From an uncultured Bacteroidota bacterium (GTDB lineage Bacteria > Bacteroidota > Bacteroidia > JABEUT01), in NCBI GenBank assembly GCA_903863935.1, contig CAIPDV010000121.1:48461-112460 (forward strand): DNA of 64,000 nucleotides, read 5' to 3'. Below are positions 51,305-59,987 of this stretch, piece after piece. A program made the translations under genes and the position numbers. How positions within the stretch are numbered: the first letter of the stretch is position 1; each line of letters opens with the position of its first letter. The notes beneath the pieces were generated by a model. It saw only the letters and a list, made by a program, of their open reading frames with translations. It did not search any database and was not told the origin of the DNA.

Positions 51305-52549
51305 ATGAAAGACCTATTTGACAAACTCCGTGAGCGCCGTGGCCCGCTTGGACAATACTCCAAACAAACACACGGTTATTTTATGTTCCCCAAACTGGAA
51401 GGTGAAGTATCGCCACGCATGAAATTCCGTGGAAAAGAGGTGCTCAACTGGAGCTTGAATAACTATTTAGGTTTAGCCAACCATCCCGAAGTTAGAAAGG
51501 TAGATGGTGAAGCTGCTACACAATATGGTATGGCAGTGCCAATGGGTGCACGTATGATGTCGGGCGACTCGAACCATCACCAGCAACTGGAAACTGAACT
51601 TGCTGCTTTTGTTCAAAAACAGGATGCAGTACTTGTTAACTTCGGTTACCAGGGTATGGTTTCTGCCATAGACTGCCTGGTTGATCGCCACGACATAATT
51701 GTATACGATGCCGAATCACACGCTTGTATTGTAGATGGGGTTCGCCTGCACATGGGTAAACGTTTTGCATACAACCATAACGATATGGCCAGCCTTGAAA
51801 AGTGCCTGCAACGTGCCGAAGCCAATGTAAAGGATACCGATGGTTCTATACTTGTTATCACCGAAGGGGTGTTTGGTATGTCGGGCGTAATGGGCAAATT
51901 GAAAGATATAGTAGCACTTAAAAAGCAATATAATTTCCGCCTTTTTGTAGATGATGCACATGGTATTGGAACCATGGGAGCTACCGGTGGTGGTACTGGC
52001 CAGGAACAAGGTTGCCAGGACGGTATTGATATATACTTCGGAACTTTTGCAAAATCATTCGCACTCATTGGCGGATTTTTAGCAGGAGATGAAAACATGG
52101 TTGAATACCTGCGCTACAATATGCGTTCGCAGATCTTTGCGAAGAGTATGCCTATGCCTATAGTTATTGGTGCTTTAAAACGTTTGGAATTGATGCGCAA
52201 CCACCCGGAATATAAAGCCAAGCTCTGGGAAATTACCAATGCAATGCAAAGCGGCTTGAAAAAAGCAGGATTTGAAATCGGGGTTACTCAATCACCGGTT
52301 ACTCCAATCTTTTTGAATGGTACTGTACCGGAAGCAACCAACGTTACTTTCGACCTGAGAGAGAACTATGGCATCTTCTGCTCTATAGTTGTATATCCAG
52401 TAGTTCCTAAAGGAATCATTTTACTCCGTATCATCCCAACAGCAATGCACACATTAGCTGATGTGGAATACTCAATTAAGGCATTCAGTGAAGTGAACAA
52501 AAAACTAAAAGCCGGAGAATATTCAAGAGAGAAAATGGCGGTAATCTAA
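51305..52549 (+). CDS. alpha-oxoamine synthase (serine palmitoyltransferase-like)
   Basis: A 414-aa PLP-dependent enzyme of the family that includes serine palmitoyltransferase, AONS and KBL. PLP is held by K250 in GTFAKSFALIGGF; FVDDAHGIGTMG (about 217-228) binds the cofactor and ESHACIVDGVRL carries the histidine that stacks on the ring. Bacteroidota use such enzymes to begin sphingolipid or sulfonolipid synthesis by joining serine or cysteate to a fatty acyl thioester. Similarity to these enzymes is closer than to BioF because of the long N-terminus and SPT-type motif, but the amino acid substrate is not certain. Confidence 0.85.
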   Translation: MKDLFDKLRERRGPLGQYSKQTHGYFMFPKLEGEVSPRMKFRGKEVLNWSLNNYLGLANHPEVRKVDGEAATQYGMAVPMGARMMSGDSNHHQQLETELAAFVQKQDAVLVNFGYQGMVSAIDCLVDRHDIIVYDAESHACIVDGVRLHMGKRFAYNHNDMASLEKCLQRAEANVKDTDGSILVITEGVFGMSGVMGKLKDIVALKKQYNFRLFVDDAHGIGTMGATGGGTGQEQGCQDGIDIYFGTFAKSFALIGGFLAGDENMVEYLRYNMRSQIFAKSMPMPIVIGALKRLELMRNHPEYKAKLWEITNAMQSGLKKAGFEIGVTQSPVTPIFLNGTVPEATNVTFDLRENYGIFCSIVVYPVVPKGIILLRIIPTAMHTLADVEYSIKAFSEVNKKLKAGEYSREKMAVI

Positions 52550-52555
52550 TAGTTT

Positions 52556-52616
52556 GCCCCAAACCCCTAAAGGGGCTTTAAGTGGCACTATTCAAAGCCC
52601 TTTAGGAGTTTGGGGC
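52556..52616. repeat. CCCCTAAAGGGG-type inverted repeat
   Basis: Left arm GCCCCAAACCCCTAAAGGGG continues CTTTAA; the right arm (52591-52616) is its reverse complement with two differences. It is a dispersed element family seen behind genes in many Bacteroidota and lies between the synthase stop and its terminator. Confidence 0.75.
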
Positions 52617-52632
52617 CGAAATCTAAAATGCA

Positions 52633-52657
52633 AAAGTCCCGCTAAATGCGGGACTTT
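52633..52657 (+). terminator. intrinsic terminator of the synthase gene
   Basis: A perfect 10-bp stem AAAGTCCCGC / GCGGGACTTT with a TAAAT loop, followed by CTTTTTT. The inverted repeat just upstream may act as a second stop. Confidence 0.9.
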
Positions 52658-52698
52658 CTTTTTTCACCATCAAACCTACACGTGGATGAATATTGGGG

Positions 52699-52908
52699 TT
52701 AGTACCAGTACCCATGTATCCAGGAATAGCGATGGCACCTCCAATCCCATCGCCAGTGTCCGGGAATCCAGGCACCACGACTCTCGTGTCGACACACAAC
52801 AACTGAACGAGGGCCGCAGTGGTAATAACGAACATAACATCCGGCTTGTGATTTATCTGCCGTTAAAAACAGAAAACCTAAGGTGAAAATAACTACTAAG
52901 CGTTTCAT
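52699..52908 (-). CDS. small secreted W-x-x-G-x-W repeat protein
   Basis: A 69-aa exported protein: signal MKRLVVIFTLGFLFLTADKSQA, then an aromatic and histidine-rich mature peptide of about 47 residues with GAWIPGHWRWDWRCHRYSWI and a final HGYWY. The W-x-P-G-H-W type repeats mark a widespread family of small periplasmic proteins of unknown function. Four cysteines in the mature part could form disulfides. It ends on the synthase terminator. Confidence 0.7.
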   Translation of the reverse strand: MKRLVVIFTLGFLFLTADKSQAGCYVRYYHCGPRSVVVCRHESRGAWIPGHWRWDWRCHRYSWIHGYWY

Positions 52909-52992
52909 GGCCTTTTATGTTGGTTTCGAAAGTAAGACGACCTTGTAAGTGGGAGGTTTAATTTTGATATTGTTAAGAGATGTTAATGAAAA

Positions 52993-53026
52993 AAGCCTCA
53001 TCCAAACTCTAGTCTGGATGAGGCTT
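52993..53026 (-). terminator. terminator of the PKD/T9SS gene
   Basis: A perfect 12-bp stem (AAGCCTCATCCA and its complement) with a 10-nt loop. On the minus strand a run of T follows. Confidence 0.9.
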
Positions 53027-53056
53027 CTAATTAACCTCTACTAAAACACGTTCTTA

Positions 53057-54790
53057 CTATTTCTGAATAGCTATCCGGGTATTATAGTTATTTCCCGCAG
53101 TAGTTATTTGCAAGAGATAGATACCATCAGTAGCATTTGGCAGATTGATATTGGCTGTTACCTGGCCATTTGCAATTGCCTCATTGTTTTGATACACCAT
53201 TTGTCCCATCAGGTTGGTAATGCGGATCTGTGCATTTTTTGTATCGGTCAATCCTGTAATCGCAATTCGGAATGAACCATTATTCGGATTAGGGTACACA
53301 TTATACACTGACGCATCAGTAATGGATTTAATTCCGGAAACTGTTGTTACATGAATTGTATCCGTAACAGACGATTCACTAAATCTGCCTGCTGAATGGG
53401 TACGTTTTATGGTTGGCAGAACTGTATACCAAATGGTGAGTGTAGCTGCATACGGGCCATTAATTGAATAGGTATGGGTATCGGATGATAAACCCAATCC
53501 TGAATCGGATGGTGTTGAATCACCCCAGGTCCACTTGTAATAGGTATCGCTATTGGTACCTTTCGAGCAACTTGCATTAAAGTCATACTGACCTGCATTC
53601 AAACTATCCGATATATAGGTGAAACATGCTTGCAAAGAATCCTTCTCGGTTACGGTTAAAGGCATTGAAGTGGAATCTTGACAACCTCCGCTGTTCACTA
53701 CAACCAACGATGCCGTGTAATTACCATTGAATGGATAATAAAAGGTAATTGAACTGCCACCTAATACGGTTGGAGAGCCATCGCCGGGGGTCCAATAGTA
53801 TTGGCTGCTTAAATTGGCTCCGTTGGTTGTACTGGTTAAAGTTACTTGGCCGTTATCTGTAAGGGTATCATAGGTAATAGTAAAACTTGCCTGCAAGTTA
53901 CATGCATTGGTAATGGTTATCGGAACAATGATTGAATCATAGCATCCACCCATATTTGTATCATCGGTTACCCTTAGTTTAACATCATATGTACCATTAT
54001 ATAAATAGGTATGTGTAACAGGTCCTATTCCGTATGCATCTGAAGTGGTATCGCCAAAACCCCAGGTATAAGTATCACCTGGGTGGGTACCTGTTGAGGT
54101 ATTTGTAAATGTAATTTGCCCATTAGAACCAGAAACATAGGTGAAACTGGCGTGGATATGGCAATATGCTGTATCAACCGTTGTTACATTTACCCAGTTC
54201 GGTATAGAGTCGGAACAGTATGCACTTCCGGTATCTATAACTTTTAGCCAAGCAAGATACATACCCGGATGGGCGTATTGGTGCGTAAATGTGGTAGTTC
54301 CCTGATAGGTTTGATTGCTGTCTCCGGGCGACCAGAAGTATTGAGTATAAGAAACCGTTCCCGTAGAAGTACTTGTGAAATCTACATATCCATAAGGCAT
54401 TATTGTGTAAGTATAACTTGCTGATAATATACATGGTGAAGTTACATTCGACACAGTAATTACAACAGTTGCTGTGTCATAACACAAACTATCATTTGCA
54501 GCCAATTGCACAGTAAAAGTATTATTTGTAACATATAAATGCGTAAAATTGGGGCCGCCGTTTTGCCAGCCGCTTCCATCTCCGGCATTCCAGGAGTAGC
54601 GAAGCCCGGGGCCATATCCGGCGTATGTACCGGTAAATGAATAATGGCCATTTAGGCCGGCACTATAAGTGAAACTTGCAGTGCAAGCCGAGCTTTTATA
54701 GCTCGACAAAGCTATACTTCCTATAAGGAAGATAGAAGATATCAGCCTTTTGCTAATTGATTTAATGTTCTGAAAATTCATAGTTTTCAT
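53057..54790 (-). CDS. PKD-repeat secreted protein with T9SS type A domain
   Basis: A 577-aa secreted protein (signal ends near KSSACT, about 36). It carries five PKD domains of about 85 residues from 35 to 470, each with a Y-x-W-x-x-GD signature (RYSWNAGDGSG, QYFWSPGDSNQ, TYTWGFGDTTS, QYYWTPGDGSP, YKWTWGDSTPS). The last 75 residues are a type A sorting domain (VYPNPNNGSFRIAI ... DGIYLLQI). It is probably a surface-displayed adhesive or structural protein. It is monocistronic with its own terminator. Confidence 0.93.
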   Translation of the reverse strand: MKTMNFQNIKSISKRLISSIFLIGSIALSSYKSSACTASFTYSAGLNGHYSFTGTYAGYGPGLRYSWNAGDGSGWQNGGPNFTHLYVTNNTFTVQLAANDSLCYDTATVVITVSNVTSPCILSASYTYTIMPYGYVDFTSTSTGTVSYTQYFWSPGDSNQTYQGTTTFTHQYAHPGMYLAWLKVIDTGSAYCSDSIPNWVNVTTVDTAYCHIHASFTYVSGSNGQITFTNTSTGTHPGDTYTWGFGDTTSDAYGIGPVTHTYLYNGTYDVKLRVTDDTNMGGCYDSIIVPITITNACNLQASFTITYDTLTDNGQVTLTSTTNGANLSSQYYWTPGDGSPTVLGGSSITFYYPFNGNYTASLVVVNSGGCQDSTSMPLTVTEKDSLQACFTYISDSLNAGQYDFNASCSKGTNSDTYYKWTWGDSTPSDSGLGLSSDTHTYSINGPYAATLTIWYTVLPTIKRTHSAGRFSESSVTDTIHVTTVSGIKSITDASVYNVYPNPNNGSFRIAITGLTDTKNAQIRITNLMGQMVYQNNEAIANGQVTANINLPNATDGIYLLQITTAGNNYNTRIAIQK

Positions 54791-55305
54791 TTTGTTGTTT
54801 TTAGTTTATTGTGGTGTTCTTTAACAGGCGGTTTAAACCTTTTATATCGCACCAATACGAAGGTTCTCTTTTAAAGGTTGGGTAAGACTAAAATATTTCT
54901 TTAAATTCTTACTGGCCAAAAGTAGCATTTAATTGTATTTCAGTCAATAAATCCCTTCATTGAATAGTGGCTTAAGCCACACAATTATTTAAATCTCCTA
55001 TAATTGGTTTAGTATCTTTTTATAATTACAAACAAACTTTTGTTTAAAATTCAAAAAACAATTCCTCCATTCCTTTATTAATAGGGATTTCCAGTCAATA
55101 TCAATACCCGTGTTAAATTTTGATAATGTACTGAAAATACTCCGGTAATAGTACTGGCGGACCTTTGCGCCATGAAAAAGAGAATATCTGTTTCAAAGAA
55201 AATCCCAAAACGCTTATTAGCTTCTCATTTCAGAGTATGGGTGCAACCCTTTACTCTTTTTCATCATCTATCACAGTAAGCAACCAATAAATAAAATTGC
55301 AGGGC
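54791..55305. other. 515-bp divergent intergenic region
   Basis: It contains a perfect 14-bp palindrome GTGGCTTAAGCCAC at 54967-54980, a candidate regulator site, and a candidate 35-codon leader frame (55172-55279) behind a 7/8 -7 box (GACCTTTG). Nothing else is recognised. Confidence 0.5.
55172..55279 (+). CDS. candidate 35-aa basic small ORF / leader peptide
   Basis: MKKRISVSKKIPKRLLASHF begins a 35-codon frame that ends 26 bp before the next gene. A 7/8 -7 box lies just upstream. It is very basic. It may be a leader peptide or a chance frame. Confidence 0.25.
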   Translation: MKKRISVSKKIPKRLLASHFRVWVQPFTLFHHLSQ

Positions 55306-56406
55306 ATGGAAATAAAACCGGAAAATCAATTCAAAACAAACCAAACTGCCCTCATCGAATTAAATAAAAGGTCGAGCCCCGGAAAGATCGACTCCGAAAG
55401 CCTTTCAGAACTTATAAATAGTTACGCAAGACAGAATTTTTCCACATCCTTCACAGTTGATTCTACAACTTATTTGCGCAATTTCATTAAAAGGTTTGTT
55501 CTTGCTCTTCTACTTATCACTCCATTTATCTCTTATGCACAATGCAACAATCAGCTAAAAGGTGGACAGGTTAAAATCATAACCTGGAATATTTACATGC
55601 TTCCACGTTTGTTTATTCATACAGGCCAACTTGAACGGGCAAAAGAAATCGCAAAGGTTCTTAAAGACCAGGATGCCGATATAATTGTGTTTGAAGAGGC
55701 TTTCGATACTAAAGCACGCACCATTATTCGCGACAGCCTTAAAGCCTATTTCCCTTATGAATCCGGCGATCCCGGGAAAAACTGCAAATGGAAAGCGAGT
55801 TGTGGAGTGTGGATAATAAGCAAAGTACCTATTGAGGTAGTGAAACAAATTTATTTTAAAGAAGCAATGGGATCTGATAAACTTGCAACCAAAGGAGCTA
55901 TCCTGGTAGAAGGCCAAAAAGACGGCTTCTGTTTTCAGTTGGTCGGTACACATCTGCAGTCTGATTTAAACAGTGGCAAGAACGTACAACCTATACGAGA
56001 TAAACAATATGCCGAAATTAAAAAACAATTGCTGATACCTTACTCCTATGAAAATGTTCCGCAGTTTATGGCAGGTGATTTCAATACCATCCACGATGAT
56101 TCGGCCTGCTATGACCATATGGTTGGGACTCTAAAAATTACCCCGTGCCAATTGCAGGGCGACAAATGCTATTCGTATGATTACACACACAATGATTTAG
56201 TGATAGGGACCAACAATAAACCGCAGCTGATTGACTATTTACTATACTCCTCTGCCCAATTTCAGCAAATTAAGGGCAGTATGCAAATTGTTGTTTTCAG
56301 TAAGAAGTGGACCACCAATCATACAGCCCTCTCCGACCACTTTGCAGTAGAAGGTACGTTTATTTATTCCGAAACGAATTCCACTGCATTCGCCGGAACA
56401 AAATAG
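55306..56406 (+). CDS. EEP-family phosphodiesterase (neutral sphingomyelinase-like)
   Basis: A 366-aa protein of the endonuclease/exonuclease/phosphatase family. IITWNIYMLPR (near 92), the catalytic metal glutamate in IVFEEAFD (near 125), THLQSDLN (near 217), AGDFNTIHDD (near 257) and the final SDHFAVEG match sphingomyelinase C-type enzymes, which remove phosphocholine from sphingomyelin. One hydrophobic segment lies at about 63-80 (RFVLALLLITPFISYAQ) behind an unusual 60-residue N-terminal extension; no ATG lies closer, so either the extension is cytosolic or the frame contains an unnoticed start. Preferred start is the ATG at 55306, not the TTG at 55297. Confidence 0.82.
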   Translation: MEIKPENQFKTNQTALIELNKRSSPGKIDSESLSELINSYARQNFSTSFTVDSTTYLRNFIKRFVLALLLITPFISYAQCNNQLKGGQVKIITWNIYMLPRLFIHTGQLERAKEIAKVLKDQDADIIVFEEAFDTKARTIIRDSLKAYFPYESGDPGKNCKWKASCGVWIISKVPIEVVKQIYFKEAMGSDKLATKGAILVEGQKDGFCFQLVGTHLQSDLNSGKNVQPIRDKQYAEIKKQLLIPYSYENVPQFMAGDFNTIHDDSACYDHMVGTLKITPCQLQGDKCYSYDYTHNDLVIGTNNKPQLIDYLLYSSAQFQQIKGSMQIVVFSKKWTTNHTALSDHFAVEGTFIYSETNSTAFAGTK

Positions 56407-56474
56407 AGCAACATTTCAACATTCGCATCTTATGAACTCGTTGAAGAAGGATGATTTTATTCCTTCTGAATAGT

Positions 56475-56482
56475 TAATTTTG
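56475..56482 (+). promoter_or_regulatory. -7 box (TAATTTTG)
   Basis: A perfect TAnnTTTG 4 bp before the ATG at 56487. Confidence 0.5.
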
Positions 56483-56486
56483 CATC

Positions 56487-56948
56487 ATGGAAGTTCACCA
56501 TGCAGCCGAAATTATTTTAAAAGCCGTTCACGACGACATTAACGGAAGAATTGTTTTTTCCGACTTTCTGAATAATCAGACGGAAGGATTGGACGCCCAT
56601 ACTTCGGTTGAATTGCAAGGCATTTACAATAAGGCCCTATTGGTTCTGATGGATGAAGGGCTTTGCCATAGAGGGGTGAATGCAGATATTATTGAATTAG
56701 GGCAAAAAGGCATTGAATATAAAGGCAACTACAAAAAGTACCTCAAGAAAAAGAAAACCACCTTGGGCCTCGAAAAAACAAGAAGGATATTACCCATCTT
56801 CACCTTTTTACTTGCTGTTATTGGATTTTATATAACCTACATGAAAACAACCAGCAATAGCCGCAAAGCTAAAGCCAAAATAATGCAGGCAAGAAAAGAC
56901 AGCATACAACATGCTACTAGTTTGCAGCATAGTAAAGGTAAAAGATAG
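56487..56948 (+). CDS. membrane protein of unknown function
   Basis: A 153-aa protein. Residues 1-95 are soluble and helical, with HDDINGRIVFSDFLNNQTEG and IELGQKGIEYKGNYKKYLKKK, reminiscent of winged-helix-like small domains. One transmembrane helix follows (about 106-126, LPIFTFLLAVIGFYITYM), then a basic tail. I do not recognise a family. It may be cotranscribed with the secreted protein after 8 bp. Confidence 0.65.
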   Translation: MEVHHAAEIILKAVHDDINGRIVFSDFLNNQTEGLDAHTSVELQGIYNKALLVLMDEGLCHRGVNADIIELGQKGIEYKGNYKKYLKKKKTTLGLEKTRRILPIFTFLLAVIGFYITYMKTTSNSRKAKAKIMQARKDSIQHATSLQHSKGKR

Positions 56949-56956
56949 AACCCGGC

Positions 56957-57421
56957 ATGAGGATCCATTTAATTCTATTTGCGTTAGTTACTTTACTATT
57001 CGCGAAAGCTGAAGCGCAACCATCAACCACATCTCCATTCATAAACCCTTCAGGGTACTATTCGCTTGATAATAAAACAAGGGTTGACAGTGGGGAAACC
57101 TACGGATACTTTGGCACAATAAAAGTTAAGCTGATTGACTCGTCAAGGATTTTTGTAGACTTCTATGTTTGTAAAGGCGCGCCAACTTATAATTCGGGAT
57201 CATTTGAGGATACTTTATTTTATAGAAACGGAATTGCAGCATATTCTACAATTGATGACCCTAGTTGTGTAATTACTTTCAATTTTAATTCCGCCGAAGG
57301 AACTATGGTTGACGAAAAATCGAAAGATAAAAACAACGGATGTGGCTTTGGGAAAGGTGTCAATGCCACCGGATTTTACAAGAAAATTACGGGAGTTGAT
57401 TCGAAAACTAAGAAACAGTGA
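56957..57421 (+). CDS. small secreted protein, unknown
   Basis: A 154-aa secreted protein (signal MRIHLILFALVTLLFAKAEA). The mature part is beta-rich, with SGYYSLDNKTRVDSGETYGYFG and IKVKLIDSSRIFVDFYVCKG, and three cysteines. No family is recognised. It begins 8 bp after the preceding gene. Confidence 0.7.
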   Translation: MRIHLILFALVTLLFAKAEAQPSTTSPFINPSGYYSLDNKTRVDSGETYGYFGTIKVKLIDSSRIFVDFYVCKGAPTYNSGSFEDTLFYRNGIAAYSTIDDPSCVITFNFNSAEGTMVDEKSKDKNNGCGFGKGVNATGFYKKITGVDSKTKKQ

Positions 57422-57488
57422 GTAAATCCCATTACCTGTTAATTTATTTTTTTAGTAACTTGCAACCTATTAACCTATCATAAAAGCT

Positions 57489-58025
57489 ATGATCAAACGC
57501 CCTTTCAATTTTAAAAAATGGATCGATGATAATCGACATTTATTAAAACCTCCGGTTGGAAATAAAGTAGTGTACGAAGACACTGAATTTATTGTGATGG
57601 TTGTTGGCGGACCTAATGCCCGTAAAGACTATCACTTTAATATGAGTGAAGAATTTTTCTATCAATTGGAGGGAAACATTACAGTCCGCATCCAGGAAGA
57701 TGGTAAGGCTGTTGATTTACCATTGAACGAAGGCGATATTTTCCTTTTGCCACCACAAACTCCGCATTCTCCCGTTCGTGGAGCAAATACCATAGGTCTC
57801 GTAATGGAGCGCAAGCGGCATCCAGATGAAAACGACGGACTGATGTGGTTCTGCGAAAAATGCAACAACAAACTGTACGAGGAACATTTTTACCTTACAA
57901 GCATTGAGAAGGATTTTATTCCCGTTTTCAAACGGTTTTATAATTCGGAAGAATTGCGTACCTGCAAAAAATGCGGACATGTGATGGAAGCGGATAAACG
58001 TTTTGTAATGGAAGCGGCCACCTGA
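57489..58025 (+). CDS. nbaC: 3-hydroxyanthranilate 3,4-dioxygenase
   Basis: A 178-aa cupin enzyme that opens the ring of 3-hydroxyanthranilate to 2-amino-3-carboxymuconate semialdehyde (ACMS). The iron ligands are in RKDYHFNMSEEFFYQLEG (H and E) and PPQTPHSPVRG (H). The C-terminal rubredoxin-like part C-EKC ... CKKCG, typical of the bacterial enzyme, is complete. The downstream gene, 8 bp on, encodes the enzyme for the next step. Other kynurenine pathway genes must lie elsewhere. Confidence 0.95.
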   Translation: MIKRPFNFKKWIDDNRHLLKPPVGNKVVYEDTEFIVMVVGGPNARKDYHFNMSEEFFYQLEGNITVRIQEDGKAVDLPLNEGDIFLLPPQTPHSPVRGANTIGLVMERKRHPDENDGLMWFCEKCNNKLYEEHFYLTSIEKDFIPVFKRFYNSEELRTCKKCGHVMEADKRFVMEAAT

Positions 58026-58033
58026 TATCGTTC

Positions 58034-59041
58034 ATGCTGACAATAGATATACACACGCACATTATTCCTGAACACTTACCCGACTTTTCGAAGAAGTTTG
58101 GTTACGATGATTTCATTCGGCTCGATCACCATAAGCCTTGCTGCGCAAGGATGATGAAAGGAGATAAATTCTTCCGGGAGATTACAGATAATTGCTGGAG
58201 CCCGGAAAAGAGGTTGGATGAATGCACCCACCACAAGGTGAACGTGCAGGTTTTATCAACAATCCCGGTATTGTTTTGTTACCGCGCGCAACCAAAGCAT
58301 TGCCTTGAAGTATCGCAATTCCTGAATGATCATCTTGCAGAAATAATTAACAAGTACCCGAAAAAATTTCTTGGACTTGGAACGGTTCCTATGCAGGACC
58401 CTGATTTAGCAATAGCCGAAATTGAACGATGCAAAAAGATCGGATTAAGTGGTATTGAAATAGGTTCTCATGTAAATGAATGGAACCTGAATGCTCCTGA
58501 ATTATTTCCAGTTTTTGAAGCCTGCTCAAAATTGAACATGTCCGTTTTTGTGCATCCATGGGAAATGATGGGGGAAGAAAAAATGCAAAAATATTGGCTG
58601 CCCTGGCTTGTGGGCATGCCTGCAGAAACTTCACTGGCAATATGTTCAATGATATTTGGCGGGATTTTTGAACGCTTGCCTAAACTGCGTGTAGCATTTG
58701 CGCATGGCGGAGGTTCGTTCCCATCAACAATAGGGCGAATTGAACATGGATTTATGCAACGCCCTGATCTGGTTGCAGTGGATAATAAAGTAAACCCGCG
58801 AGATTATCTTGGAAAGTTCTATTTGGATTCTCTGGTTCATGACAATAATATGCTTGATTATGTTGTGAACTTAATTGGTGCCGACCATGTGGCACTTGGC
58901 TCTGACTATCCATTCCCCCTTGGCGAATTATGGCCCGGCGACTTGATCCGTAAAATGAATTATAATCACGAAATAAAAGAAAAATTACTGTCGGGTGCAG
59001 CTTTAGGCTGGCTGAACAGAAAGAGGGAAGAGTTTATTTAA
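58034..59041 (+). CDS. nbaD: 2-amino-3-carboxymuconate-6-semialdehyde decarboxylase
   Basis: A 335-aa amidohydrolase-superfamily decarboxylase. The zinc site begins with H7-T-H9 (IDIHTHIIPEH); further ligands are in VFVHPWEMMG and LGSDYPFPLGE. It converts ACMS to aminomuconate semialdehyde, diverting the pathway away from quinolinate/NAD synthesis toward degradation. It is cotranscribed with 3-hydroxyanthranilate dioxygenase, 8 bp apart. Confidence 0.93.
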   Translation: MLTIDIHTHIIPEHLPDFSKKFGYDDFIRLDHHKPCCARMMKGDKFFREITDNCWSPEKRLDECTHHKVNVQVLSTIPVLFCYRAQPKHCLEVSQFLNDHLAEIINKYPKKFLGLGTVPMQDPDLAIAEIERCKKIGLSGIEIGSHVNEWNLNAPELFPVFEACSKLNMSVFVHPWEMMGEEKMQKYWLPWLVGMPAETSLAICSMIFGGIFERLPKLRVAFAHGGGSFPSTIGRIEHGFMQRPDLVAVDNKVNPRDYLGKFYLDSLVHDNNMLDYVVNLIGADHVALGSDYPFPLGELWPGDLIRKMNYNHEIKEKLLSGAALGWLNRKREEFI

Positions 59042-59053
59042 ACTTTAGATGTC

Positions 59054-59848
59054 TTAAATCCCAAAGCCAGTCCCTTTATTCCCCTGATTATACTTCTTAA
59101 TTTCCCCTTCAAAATATTTTATCTGCTGATTACACATAAAATCTCTGAAAATATCAAGGTCATTTTTTTCCCTCGTATCTAATAAAGCCTGAATATAGAA
59201 TGCTTTATCTTCTATAAATATTAGTGATAGTGGCTGGTGATGATAAGCCTGAATAAAATTCATCAGAAGGCGTGAGGACCTTCCATTACCATCAAACCAT
59301 TGATGAATTGTAACCAGATGAAAATGGGCGTCGAAAGAAAGCTGATAAATGCTCTCCACATCATCTTTCACCAAATCAACTTTATTTTGAAGATTTGAAC
59401 ATAAAGTATTAACCATTTGGGGTACTTTGTCATAGTTTACAAAGTATGTTGAACCAGCAGTAACATTTCCAAGCCTGAAATCACCTTTAGTATCATCGCA
59501 AACTCCTAATGCAGTCTGCCGGACTTGTCCGGTGTTTTTATTAACTATCGCACTTATTTGTTGGAGAAATTCAGGGGTAATAGCTGTTTTGTTTTTAGCG
59601 TTTTCCATTACAAACAGCAAGGCTGCATAGTGGTCTTTAACCATTTGATGGTCCGACATTGGTTTACCTTTAGCAGTAATATCTTCATTGATAAGCAAGG
59701 CTGTTTCCTGCAATGTAAGAGTACTTCCCTCCATTGCGCTGCTATGGTGTACAATTGCGATACGGTTAAAGAGGTCAAAATCCAAAACCTTATCAAGGCC
59801 TAGTCGGGTAAATTCATATAAAAGGTTATTTAGTTTTTCCCAATTCAT
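59054..59848 (-). CDS. Fic-family AMP transferase (Fic/DOC)
   Basis: A 264-aa Fic protein. The core motif is HQWFDGNGRSSR (near 186), a variant of H-x-F-x-x-G-N-G-R-x-x-R with catalytic histidine. An N-terminal inhibitory helix S-S-A-M-E-G (near 37-42) matches [S/T]-x-x-x-E-[G/N] of self-inhibited class II Fic enzymes. It transfers AMP or a related group to target proteins or acts as a de-AMPylase; the target is unknown. It is a single gene, convergent with nbaD. Confidence 0.9.
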   Translation of the reverse strand: MNWEKLNNLLYEFTRLGLDKVLDFDLFNRIAIVHHSSAMEGSTLTLQETALLINEDITAKGKPMSDHQMVKDHYAALLFVMENAKNKTAITPEFLQQISAIVNKNTGQVRQTALGVCDDTKGDFRLGNVTAGSTYFVNYDKVPQMVNTLCSNLQNKVDLVKDDVESIYQLSFDAHFHLVTIHQWFDGNGRSSRLLMNFIQAYHHQPLSLIFIEDKAFYIQALLDTREKNDLDIFRDFMCNQQIKYFEGEIKKYNQGNKGTGFGI

Positions 59849-59987
59849 AAAGACAAATATACAGTAAATGGCACTCTTTTGAATTATTTAAAATGCATAA
59901 CCGGGATAATTTTTCTGACATTAATTTTATATTTGCCAATGAATTCTTTAACTCTAGGGTTATTCTACATTTTAAAACTTAACGATA

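Noticed and set aside
55297..55305. TTG start of the sphingomyelinase-like gene
   Set aside because: An ATG three codons later has a short purine-rich stretch in front of it and is the simpler choice.
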